Shown here: positions 27,201 to 33,092 of the stretch, piece after piece
Numbering within the stretch: position 1 is the stretch's first letter
How the letters are laid out: every line of letters begins with the position of its first letter
Assembly (NCBI GenBank): GCA_900321835.1
Contig: ONXQ01000014.1
Coordinates: forward strand, 1-33,092
Origin: an uncultured Prevotellaceae bacterium
GTDB lineage: Bacteria > Bacteroidota > Bacteroidia > Bacteroidales > Bacteroidaceae
Reading direction: 5' to 3'
DNA length: 33,092 bases
Program-made: the position numbers and the translations under genes
The notes under the pieces: generated by a model
The model's database searches: none
The model's input: only the letters and a program-made list of their open reading frames with translations
What the model was told of the DNA's origin: nothing

Positions 27201-27454
27201 CTCATTGGACGGTCATCAACGAGTGTAACATCATCTACCGCGACCCCGACGACGGCCTTGTGCGCACACGCCGTCCCGACCGCGTCATCACCGACGGCCG
27301 TCAGACACTCGTCATCGACTACAAGACCGGACGTCAGGACGCCGACCATGCCGAACAGGTTCGCTTCTACATGGAGCGGCTCACGGAGATGGGCTATCCC
27401 AACGTCTGCGGATTCATCTGGTACATACGCCGTGGCGACATCGTGCCCGTTTAA
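24197..27454 (+). CDS. AddA-like UvrD helicase-nuclease
   Basis: A 1085-residue UvrD/Rep-family (SF1A) helicase with a C-terminal PD-(D/E)xK nuclease, the likely AddA partner of a two-nuclease AddAB-like complex for double-strand-break end processing. Walker A is in KASAGSGKTFR (10-17). Motif Ia is in AVTFTKKATAEM, motif II in IDEFQDTS, motif III in VGDVKQSIYRWRNGD, motif V in ILTIHKSKGLEF and motif VI in LLYVAFTRAK. The nuclease core shows RRPDRVI and VIDYKTGR (about 1039-1046). It is shorter than Bacillus AddA, as is common in Bacteroidota. It starts within the glycerate kinase stop (ATGA) and is followed after 84 nt by the AddB-like gene. Confidence 0.92.
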   Translation: MNKPLKIYKASAGSGKTFRLAVEYIKLLIENPMCYSNILAVTFTKKATAEMKMRILSQLYGIGHGLKDSDNYFNEIKRDEHIQRLGLSDLQMRNNAMKALSAMMHDYSRFRIETIDSFFQSIVRQIAHELHLTNNLRLDLDSGEVLKEAVKALMNSLDQDKSLLRSVMRVVEEKMDDSKNWNIENEVLEFGKNIFNEQFLENKNSGGSTTRDDVEKFKTNLFALKETTLKLLCATGEEFLQVCRHNGLDAKCFKGGNGNSGIYPFMEKTSRGELPNLSDSVMGFRNNPAAWPSKGHSDVEALAENTFVAMLNNVIEQRRLLNTIDVTAKHLNELMLINSIDTMVRQMNCDENRFLLADTAYMLQQLIQNQDIPFIYEKSGVRFTHIMIDEFQDTSVLQWKNFIPLLLNSMATDSQCLIVGDVKQSIYRWRNGDWSILNNLEKHPQFQQYALSTPMEDNHRSGGNVIHFNNDFFTAAAQVLERMFEEKTGLHDSTITEAYQSVKQREQERNKDKGYVRVELLDRSKQSESEDDEQESIDRSQEGRIIANVKMLRNQGVQPNDISILVRHKKDIPPICAAFAEQMPDVRIVSDEAFRLDSSPAVNFLIQALRLVASPDDRYLLSMLVYQYRTAVLHDTAYADINSIFLLNNEALRHLLPSEFQEHLETLAMKPLYELAEYIYDLFGLRTLQQQDSYLFSFFDELMNYLAERPSDLEHFLQFWDDSLCETTIPVGETDGIRILTIHKSKGLEFHTVIVPFCNWKFVNSSHLPLMWCKSERAPFDRIDLLPIEASEPCSKSFFAEDYNSEKLKTYVDNLNLLYVAFTRAKFNLVVLADQYNQPKNKSKSIPEKVNYVLQNSLPPMQEEQEGISTIHSLGEIVASPAKKMKNEEDEKEVNVLTQRPVEIPTAFLTQKVQATFRQSNRATQFAQGTPSDPSDDSQRYLNEGVLFHQLLSMLRTPDDLTAAIQRMDFEGYFSNERYRTEVMQLVQKALSQTQARQWFDPHWTVINECNIIYRDPDDGLVRTRRPDRVITDGRQTLVIDYKTGRQDADHAEQVRFYMERLTEMGYPNVCGFIWYIRRGDIVPV

Positions 27455-27467
27455 CCTTATCCACATT

Positions 27468-27524
27468 TTTAAGTGCTTGAAAATAGATTTCCAAGTGCTT
27501 AAAAATTTTTTTCAAGCACTTAAA
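27468..27524 (+). repeat. Three-arm palindrome between the AddA- and AddB-like genes
   Basis: Arm 1, TTTAAGTGCTTGAAAA (27468-27483), is a perfect 16-bp reverse complement of arm 3, TTTTCAAGCACTTAAA (27509-27524). A middle arm AAGTGCTTAAAAA (27493-27505) can pair with arm 3 instead. The structures are mutually exclusive and sit in the 84-nt gap before the AddB-like start, so partial termination or an attenuator-like switch is possible, but no sensor is recognisable. Confidence 0.6.
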
Positions 27525-27538
27525 ACTGCAGAACAACT

Positions 27539-30424
27539 ATGCAAACATATCTCCAACTCGTTGCCGAAGACCTCAACCGTCGCTGCAACGGCCATTTTGA
27601 GAACCTGACGGTGGTGTTTCCCAACAAGCGTGCCAGCCTCTTTCTCGACCAGCACCTCTTCGCCCTTGCCGGCCACCCCGTCTGGGCACCCCGCTACACC
27701 AGCATCAGCGAACTGTTCCAGTCGCTCTCGACACTCACCGTGGCCGACCCCATCCAACTCGTTTGTATGCTCTACAAGGCGTACCAGGAGAGCGGCGGCG
27801 GCACGGACACTGAGACGCTCGACCAGTTCTGGTCGTGGGGCGAACTGATGCTGTCCGACTTCCAGGACATCGACAACAACATGGTCAATGCCCGCAACCT
27901 CTTTGTCAACATCGCAGACATCGACGACCTCACCTCGTTCGACTTTCTCACGCCAGAGCAAATCGAGGCGCTCCGCCACTTCTTCCCCACCTTCAACGAA
28001 ACCTCCCTGCTGAAAGAGCGATTCCTCAACGTGTGGCATCGCCTGCTGCCCACCTACGAGCGTTTCCGCCAGATGCTCCTGGCCGAAAACCTGTGCTACG
28101 AAGGAATGCTGAAACGCCAGGTGGTGGAAAAGGGTATCAGTGACGGAGACGAACTGCAGGGCAGACAATTTGCCATCGTAGGCTTCAACGTGCTCAACGA
28201 GACCGAGCGCCGGCTGTTCCGCCACCTCAAGCAGGAGGCCGAAACGCTCTTCTACTGGGATTACGACAACCTCTACATGAAACGAGGTGAGAACACCTTC
28301 GAGGCCGGACGCTTCATCCAGCAGAACATTGCCGACTTCGGCAACGACCTGGCCGACCCTCGCCTCTACGACAATTTCGCACGACCCAAGCACATCCACT
28401 TCATCGCCTCGCCCACCGAGACAGCCCAGACACGACACGCCGGCAGTGTGCTCCAAACGCTGAAGCAGACGGAAATGACAGCAGTCGGCACTGCATCTTC
28501 CGACACAGCCGTGGTGCTCTGCAACGAATCGCTGCTCCAACCCATGCTCCACGCCATTCCCAGCGACACCGAAGCCAACATCACGATGGGTTTTCCCATG
28601 ACCGGCACACCCGTCAGCAGCCTTCTGCTCGCCTTGATGGACCTCCAACTGCGCGGCCTCACTGCCAAACGCGACGCATGGCGCTACAATGCCGTGGCAA
28701 CCGTTCTGAAGCATCCCCTCATCTATGCCACGGCGGGCGACGTCGGCACACGCCTGTTCAAGCAGATGAAGAGCCAGCACATCCTCTTCCCCACCCCCTC
28801 GTTCTTTGCCGAGAGTCCCTTCCTCAGTCTTGTCTTTACGCCCCAAGCCGATGTGGCCGGTATGCTTGCATGGCTCATCGACATCGTCCAGCAGATGGGC
28901 CGACAGCCTCTCAGCCCCCTCGACACTGAGTCGGTCTTCGATGCCTTCACCCTGCTCAACCGCCTACAACGCATACACGAACAGGGCCTGCTCCTGGTAC
29001 AACCCATCACCCTTCAGCGCCTGCTCATGCAAATCGTCAAGGCACGCACCATCCCCTTCCACGGCGAACCGGCCGTCGGGATGCAGGTCATGGGAATCCT
29101 CGAGACGCGCAACCTCGACTTCAGGAACGTGCTCATGCTCTCGGTCGGCGAAGGCAACCTGCCGCGACTGACCAGCACCACCTCGTTCATTCCCTACAAC
29201 CTGCGCGAGGCCTACGGCATGACCACCATTGAACGGCAAACGAGCCTCTTCGCCTATTACTTCTACCGTCTGCTGCAGCGTGCCGAAAACGTCTGGCTCT
29301 ACTACAACAACTCGACCGAAGGAACTACACGGGGCGAGATGTCGCGCTTCATGATGCAACTGCTCACCGACTACACCACCTCGCCCATCACTCAGCAGAC
29401 GCTCACCGCCGGCTACGTTCCCGACATCAGCCGCACGCTCAGCGTCGAAAAGACCCCTGCGGTGCTCGACCAACTCCATGCCCGATTCACCGAACCCGAC
29501 GAGCAGCATCCCGACGGACGTATGCTCTCGCCCTCGGCCATCAACGCCTACATCAACTGCCCCCTGCAGTTCTACCTTCGCTACGTGGCCCGCCTCCGGC
29601 TTGAAGACGAAGTGACGGAGGAAATCGGGAACGACGTCTTCGGCAACATCTTCCACTACTGCATGGAGCACATCTGGCGCGACCGCATCGGGCTGGGACG
29701 TGAGGTGCAGGCTCACGAACTCTGCACACTGGCCAACAACAAGGAAGGCCTCGGCCACCTCGTGGACGAAGGATTCAACGTCAAATTCTTCCATCGGCCC
29801 GAAAGCGAGAAGCACCGTCCGCCCCGCTACAACGGCGAACAACTGCTCAACCGCGAAGTTCTGGTCACCTACGTCGAGAGCCAACTCCGCTACGATGCCC
29901 GGCTCTGCCCCCTCACGGTGCTTGGCGTCGAAGAAAAAGTACGGCTCGGCACGCTCGGCGGCGTCATCGACCGCATCGACCTCGCCACCATCGACGGAGA
30001 GACCCGTCTGCGCATCGTCGATTACAAGACCAGCAGTTCGGCCGAAAAGCCAAAGGACATCGCCCATCTCTTCGACCACAGCGACCCGAATCGTCCAAAG
30101 CAGACCCTTCAGGCCTTCTACTACGCCGACCTCTACACCACCCTCCATCCCCAGCGGCCCGTCGCACCCTCGCTCATGTACGTCAAACTGGCTCGCGGCA
30201 CCAACCCCAAACGCCAGTCGCTGCCCCTCATTGCCATCAACAGCGGGAAAGACCCCGTCACCGATTTTGCCCACCAGTGCAAGGACGAGTTTCACCAGCG
30301 TCTGCAACAAGTCATCGACCAGATTTACGACCCCGCCGTTCCCTTCACCCAGGACACCACCCTCCAGGCCTGCCGCTACTGCGACTTCGCCCAACTGTGT
30401 GGCAGGCAGAAGAATGAAGAATGA
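27539..30424 (+). CDS. AddB-like PD-(D/E)xK nuclease with Fe-S cysteines
   Basis: A 961-residue protein resembling AddB, the second subunit of AddAB: a degenerate helicase-like N-terminus (VVFPNKRASLFLDQHL near 25, without a functional Walker A) and a C-terminal nuclease. The nuclease core has IDRIDL and LRIVDYKTS (Asp828, Lys830). Cys674 in YINCPLQFYLRY and the cluster C-x2-C-x5-C (945, 948, 954) in ACRYCDFAQLCG form the four-cysteine iron-sulfur staple described for AddB nucleases. Together with the preceding gene it should process double-strand ends for RecA-dependent repair. Its stop codon lies inside the left arm of a terminator-like repeat. Confidence 0.9.
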   Translation: MQTYLQLVAEDLNRRCNGHFENLTVVFPNKRASLFLDQHLFALAGHPVWAPRYTSISELFQSLSTLTVADPIQLVCMLYKAYQESGGGTDTETLDQFWSWGELMLSDFQDIDNNMVNARNLFVNIADIDDLTSFDFLTPEQIEALRHFFPTFNETSLLKERFLNVWHRLLPTYERFRQMLLAENLCYEGMLKRQVVEKGISDGDELQGRQFAIVGFNVLNETERRLFRHLKQEAETLFYWDYDNLYMKRGENTFEAGRFIQQNIADFGNDLADPRLYDNFARPKHIHFIASPTETAQTRHAGSVLQTLKQTEMTAVGTASSDTAVVLCNESLLQPMLHAIPSDTEANITMGFPMTGTPVSSLLLALMDLQLRGLTAKRDAWRYNAVATVLKHPLIYATAGDVGTRLFKQMKSQHILFPTPSFFAESPFLSLVFTPQADVAGMLAWLIDIVQQMGRQPLSPLDTESVFDAFTLLNRLQRIHEQGLLLVQPITLQRLLMQIVKARTIPFHGEPAVGMQVMGILETRNLDFRNVLMLSVGEGNLPRLTSTTSFIPYNLREAYGMTTIERQTSLFAYYFYRLLQRAENVWLYYNNSTEGTTRGEMSRFMMQLLTDYTTSPITQQTLTAGYVPDISRTLSVEKTPAVLDQLHARFTEPDEQHPDGRMLSPSAINAYINCPLQFYLRYVARLRLEDEVTEEIGNDVFGNIFHYCMEHIWRDRIGLGREVQAHELCTLANNKEGLGHLVDEGFNVKFFHRPESEKHRPPRYNGEQLLNREVLVTYVESQLRYDARLCPLTVLGVEEKVRLGTLGGVIDRIDLATIDGETRLRIVDYKTSSSAEKPKDIAHLFDHSDPNRPKQTLQAFYYADLYTTLHPQRPVAPSLMYVKLARGTNPKRQSLPLIAINSGKDPVTDFAHQCKDEFHQRLQQVIDQIYDPAVPFTQDTTLQACRYCDFAQLCGRQKNEE

Positions 30425-30493
30425 AGAATGAAAGTAACTCTTATTCTTCATTCAGAGGCGAAGCCGACATTCTTCATTCTTCATTTCAAAAAG
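30413..30493 (+). terminator. Long hairpin overlapping the AddB-like stop codon
   Basis: AATGAAGAATGAAGAATG (30413-30430) is perfectly complementary to the inverted sequence at 30468-30485, giving an 18-bp stem made of GAA-GAAT repeats with a 37-nt loop that contains a GGC-GAA-GCC mini-hairpin. Its left arm includes the stop codon (30422-30424). The T-tract after the right arm is poor, so termination is likely but not certain. Confidence 0.6.
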
Positions 30494-30606
30494 CCATGAT
30501 GGGCACACATGACGTCCCTTCGGGACTTGATTGACTCCTAAAGTCCTTACGCCGAACTCACGTTAAATTAATTTCTTTTTTTACACTCACTTACGCAGAT
30601 TTTTCG

Positions 30607-30614
30607 TACCTTTG
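30607..30614 (+). promoter_or_regulatory. -7 promoter element of the CDP-alcohol transferase gene
   Basis: TACCTTTG is a full -7 match 36 nt before the ATG at 30651, in a TTTTTCGTACCTTTGCAGCC context almost the same as the corA promoter at 31674-31691. The -33 position is T-rich without TTTG. The interval 30486-30600 holds only small hairpins (for example GTCCC-TTC-GGGAC at 30514-30526). Confidence 0.65.
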
Positions 30615-30650
30615 CAGCCGGTTTGCCGAAAACCGTAAAACAAGAAAACG

Positions 30651-31637
30651 ATGAACGAAAAGATATACAAGACGCTCAAGTCGGCCGAAACCGAGGACTG
30701 GCTCGACTACCATGTGATTCGCCCCATTTGCTACTACCTGACTGTGATGTTTGCCCGTCTGGGCGTCCATCCCAACACGGTGACCGTCTGGTCGATGGTG
30801 GTCGGCGCAGCCAGTTGCCTCTTTTTCGCCCACGGATGCCTCTACTACGAGGGCACAACGGGACTGGTCTGCAACCTCATCGGCATCATGCTCCTGATGG
30901 TGGCCGACCTGCTCGACTGCACCGACGGCCAGTTGGCACGCATGACCGGCAAGAAAAGCCGCATGGGCCGCATCCTCGACGGCATCGCCGGCTACACATG
31001 GTACATCCCCATCTACACGGCACTGGTTGTCCGTTTCTACATGCACCACGACCTGGAATTCGGCTGGCTGGGCATTGCCGACACACCGACTAACACGCTG
31101 ATTGCCACGGCCGTCGTCCTGGCGCTGGCACTGTGGTCGGGCCTCGCCGGCATCGGTCCGCAGCAACGATTGGCCGACTACTACATCCAGATTCACCTCT
31201 TCTTCCTGAAGGGCGAAAAAGGCAGCGAACTGGACAACTCCGTCCGCCAGCAGGAAATCTACGACGAGATGAAGCACAATCCCGAAGTGAGCACGGTGGA
31301 GAAGGTGTTCCAGAAGTCGTACGTGGAGTACACCCAGAAGCAGGAAGGACGTACGCCGCAGTTCCAACGGCTGATGCGCCGGCTGAAGGAGAAGTACGGC
31401 AGCGCCGGGAACATGCCCGCCGAGGTGCGCAAGACGCTGCACGACCGTTCGCTGAAGATGATTCCCTGGAACAGCCTGCTCACCTTCAACTTCCGTACAC
31501 TCTCGCTCGTCGTGTTCACCCTGATTGACCTGCCCGCCCTGAACTTCCTGTGGGAAGGCTTCGGCATGATGCTACTGGCCGGGTGCATCAACCGCCAGCA
31601 CGAGAAGTTCTGCAAGGAAATAGCCGACACATTGTAA
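30651..31637 (+). CDS. CDP-alcohol phosphatidyltransferase family protein
   Basis: A 328-residue membrane protein of the CDP-alcohol phosphotransferase family, which makes phospholipids by replacing CMP of CDP-activated donors. Hydrophobic helices occur at about 27-37, 45-62, 70-88, 113-128 and 143-165, and near the C-terminus. The signature DxxDGxxAR-x8-GxxxD is present (Asp89, Asp92, Asp110). The fourth Asp, expected at residue 114 and proposed as catalytic base, is Gly (D-G-I-A-G-Y). A soluble insertion of about 100 residues (about 180-285) is rich in charged helices. The substrate is unknown: a phosphatidylinositol or inositol-ceramide role is possible for this phylum, but no inositol-phosphate synthase gene is adjacent. 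Confidence 0.85.
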   Translation: MNEKIYKTLKSAETEDWLDYHVIRPICYYLTVMFARLGVHPNTVTVWSMVVGAASCLFFAHGCLYYEGTTGLVCNLIGIMLLMVADLLDCTDGQLARMTGKKSRMGRILDGIAGYTWYIPIYTALVVRFYMHHDLEFGWLGIADTPTNTLIATAVVLALALWSGLAGIGPQQRLADYYIQIHLFFLKGEKGSELDNSVRQQEIYDEMKHNPEVSTVEKVFQKSYVEYTQKQEGRTPQFQRLMRRLKEKYGSAGNMPAEVRKTLHDRSLKMIPWNSLLTFNFRTLSLVVFTLIDLPALNFLWEGFGMMLLAGCINRQHEKFCKEIADTL

Positions 31638-31644
31638 TTTTTTC

Positions 31645-31692
31645 CACTTTTCACTTTTCATTTTTCACTTTTTTGTCGTACCTTTGCAGCCG
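31645..31692 (+). promoter_or_regulatory. Promoter cassette upstream of corA
   Basis: The -7 element TACCTTTG (31679-31686) is preceded by TTTTCAC heptamers (31645-31670) in the place of a -33 element. The 48 bp match the YycJ-like promoter (913-960, minus strand) at 43 of 48 positions, including the shared block TTTGTCGTACCTTTGCAGC. Transcription from here gives a leader of roughly 190 nt before corA. Confidence 0.65.
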
Positions 31693-31756
31693 ATTATGGG
31701 TTAGCCCCTTCATTTATAATTTTTTTGATTTATAATTTATAATATTTATTGTAAGT

Positions 31757-31795
31757 ATGGACGACTATCCGGCGAATAGACAGACGGCGGTTTAA
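31757..31795 (+). other. Possible 12-codon leader ORF upstream of corA
   Basis: ATG at 31757 opens M-D-D-Y-P-A-N-R-Q-T-A-V and ends at TAA (31793-31795), 86 nt before the corA start. No ribosome-binding signal is evident, so expression is unproven. It is listed because short acidic/proline-containing leader peptides control Mg2+ transporter genes in enterobacteria (mgtL; corL for corA). The similarity in position and composition may be chance. Confidence 0.25.
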
Positions 31796-31881
31796 GGATT
31801 CTGGACAGAAGCCTTTGCCGCGATTCAGTATTGTGTGTTAACGAACAAGCAGTAAAGACTTCAAAAAACCAAGAATCCACT

Positions 31882-32808
31882 ATGCGTTCATATTGGAACA
31901 CCAAAAATGGAATTGCGCCACTCGACGAGTGGCAACCCGGATGCTGGGTGCAGGTGACCTGCCCGGTCGAAGACGACGTGAAGTTCCTGACCGACCAACT
32001 CCACATGCCCGACTATTTCATCACCGACGTAGCCGACGCCGACGAGCGAGCCCGCTACGACATGGACGACGGATGGCTCATGATCATCCTCCGCATTCCC
32101 CACCTCAAAAGCATCAACTCCCGAGCCCCCTACACCACCATCCCCCTCGGAGTCGTGCTCAAGGGCGACGTCATCGTCACCATCTGCGACCAGGAAGCCC
32201 GCATGATGCGCGACTTCATCAACCACCAGCAGCGCCGTGCCGAAGGATTCAGCGACGCCGCCGACCTCGTGTTCCGCCTCTTCCTCTCCGCCTCCGTCTG
32301 GTATCTGAAATACCTCAAGCAAGTGAACGGACTCATCGAGAAAGCCAAGCGCAACCTCAACGAGCACATCGACAACCAGGACCTCGTCAGCCTTTCGCGC
32401 CTGCAAGACTCGCTCACCTACTTCGCCACCTCCATCCGAGGCAACGAAAACCTGCTCTCCAAACTGAAGTTCCGTCTCCCCGTCGATGAACTCGACGCCG
32501 AACTCATCGAGGACGTCAACATCGAGATGCAGCAGGCCCGCGAAACCACCAGCATCTACTCCAACATCCTCGACTCCACGATGGACACCTACGCCAACGT
32601 CATCAACAACAACATGAACCGCGTCATGCGACTGCTCACCTCCCTCAACATGATCATCATGTTCCCCACGCTCATCGCCTCACTCTTCGGCATGAACCTC
32701 ATCAATGGCATGGAGCATTGGAACTGGGGCTTTCCCCTCGCCATCCTGCTCAGTGTGCTCTCCACCGTGGCCGCCCTCTGGTGGTTCCGTAGGAACAAAT
32801 GGTTGTAA
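31882..32808 (+). CDS. corA: CorA-family magnesium/divalent cation transporter
   Basis: A 308-residue CorA channel subunit: an N-terminal cytoplasmic alpha/beta domain, a long stalk helix (about 125-250), and two C-terminal transmembrane helices (about 252-270 and 284-301). The signature GMN is at 270-272 in SLFGMNLINGME, the selectivity loop. A basic C-terminal tail, R-R-N-K-W-L, ends the protein. CorA pentamers take up Mg2+, in some cases Co2+ or Ni2+. The ATG at 31882 gives M-R-S-Y-W-N; an in-frame upstream extension to 31831 is weaker. The gene has its own promoter and a terminator at 32864. Confidence 0.92.
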   Translation: MRSYWNTKNGIAPLDEWQPGCWVQVTCPVEDDVKFLTDQLHMPDYFITDVADADERARYDMDDGWLMIILRIPHLKSINSRAPYTTIPLGVVLKGDVIVTICDQEARMMRDFINHQQRRAEGFSDAADLVFRLFLSASVWYLKYLKQVNGLIEKAKRNLNEHIDNQDLVSLSRLQDSLTYFATSIRGNENLLSKLKFRLPVDELDAELIEDVNIEMQQARETTSIYSNILDSTMDTYANVINNNMNRVMRLLTSLNMIIMFPTLIASLFGMNLINGMEHWNWGFPLAILLSVLSTVAALWWFRRNKWL

Positions 32809-32863
32809 GAGGGGGGCAGGAAATGTTGCCAGTCACAAGAAAATGACTGAAATATGAAAAAAG

Positions 32864-32903
32864 TTGGCAGATACCTGAAAGGTTCTCTGCCAATTTCTTT
32901 TTA
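32864..32903 (+). terminator. Intrinsic terminator of corA
   Basis: TTGGCAGA (32864-32871) pairs with TCTGCCAA (32886-32893), with a second inner stem ACCT-GAA-AGGT (32873-32883), and is followed by TTTCTTTTT. It lies 56 nt after the corA stop. Confidence 0.85.
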
Positions 32904-32909
32904 ACTTTG
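32902..32909 (+). promoter_or_regulatory. -7 promoter element of the last gene
   Basis: TAACTTTG matches TAnnTTTG, begins within the terminator T-run, and is 31 nt upstream of the ATG at 32941. The -33 position falls in the terminator hairpin without a TTTG. Confidence 0.5.
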
Positions 32910-32940
32910 CCCCAAACTTAACACCTGTTATTCTATAATA

Positions 32941-33092
32941 ATGGAAAGAAAACACCTTCTTGCTGCAGCCCTGCTACTGAGCACTATGGCCGGGACAGCA
33001 CAAACACTGAAAGAGTGGGACGACGTGAGCATAACAGGACTGAACCGCCAGCGTGCCCACACACTTGAAATTCCTGTCAACTCGGCCGACGA
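32941..33092 (+). CDS. Exported protein, N-terminal part; probably a GH2 glycosidase
   Basis: Only the first 50 residues are in the window. A signal peptide (M-E-R-K-H-L-L-A-A-A-L-L-L-S then T-M-A-G-T-A-Q) is followed by LKEWDDVSITGLNRQRAHTL and E-I-P-V-N-S-A-D. The W-x-D/N-x4-x-x-N-R-x-x-A-H pattern is how many secreted Bacteroidota GH2 beta-galactosidases begin after the signal peptide, and the mature end is very similar in style to the enzyme at 1866-4967. The family call is tentative because the catalytic domain is beyond the window. Confidence 0.65.
   Translation, partial: MERKHLLAAALLLSTMAGTAQTLKEWDDVSITGLNRQRAHTLEIPVNSAD

Noticed and set aside
27512..28846. A 444-codon minus-strand frame opposite the AddB-like gene
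   Set aside because: Antisense shadow with Glu/Val/Gly-rich composition and no domain signature.
31757..31881. Known Mg2+ riboswitch (M-box) in the corA leader
   Set aside because: I could not find the conserved M-box core elements or the expected helices; the leader is listed only for its length and short ORF.

Overview
The window looks like chromosomal DNA of a Bacteroidales bacterium, most likely Prevotellaceae. Evidence for this: most intergenic regions carry the Bacteroidota -7 promoter element TAnnTTTG, sometimes with a -33 TTTG at 19-20 nt spacing; Shine-Dalgarno motifs are nearly absent; gene content is typical (YycJ-like hydrolase, DUF4923 lipoprotein, SurE/LpxB/RsmA, AddAB-like pair, CorA, two GH2 enzymes); and short palindromic repeats are dispersed between genes. 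Coding regions are fairly GC-rich, while intergenic DNA and parts of hsdS are AT-rich. The species cannot be named from sequence alone.

Layout. 1-4967: start of a HAD phosphatase, a YycJ-like metallo-beta-lactamase hydrolase, a DUF4923 lipoprotein and a secreted GH2 beta-galactosidase. 4968-6126: a 1.1-kb gene-free block holding a 22-bp-period palindrome array, then a compound repeat that contains a nested 82-bp palindromic insertion with a 6-bp target duplication. 6127-13328: a type I restriction-modification operon in the order hsdM-fic-hsdS-hsdR. hsdM carries a one-base frameshift, and the hsdR start region is duplicated as a 99-bp tandem repeat. 13387-13458: tRNA-Gln(CUG) on the minus strand. 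13740-17755: surE, lpxB, a small conserved-looking ORF, rsmA and a flippase-like membrane protein. 17888-18298 (minus): a DUF4332 protein.

18462-19870: a FdtA-like cupin translationally coupled to a FemAB/GNAT-like acyltransferase, probably for surface-sugar modification. 20031-22868 (minus): a thioredoxin-serine hydrolase fusion and rarA, separated by a third copy of the dispersed repeat, which supplies the last codons of rarA. 23142-30424: glycerate kinase coupled to an AddA-like helicase-nuclease, then an AddB-like nuclease, with a three-arm palindrome between the last two. 30651-32808: a CDP-alcohol phosphatidyltransferase lacking the usual fourth Asp, and a CorA-family transporter with a long leader. 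32941-end: N-terminus of another secreted protein, probably a second GH2 enzyme.

The most distinctive content is the restriction-modification locus with an embedded Fic AMP-transferase, and the layered small non-coding elements: nested MITE-like insertions, promoter cassettes copied to unrelated genes, the duplicated hsdR start region, GAA-triloop mini-hairpins, and a mobile repeat extending a protein C-terminus.
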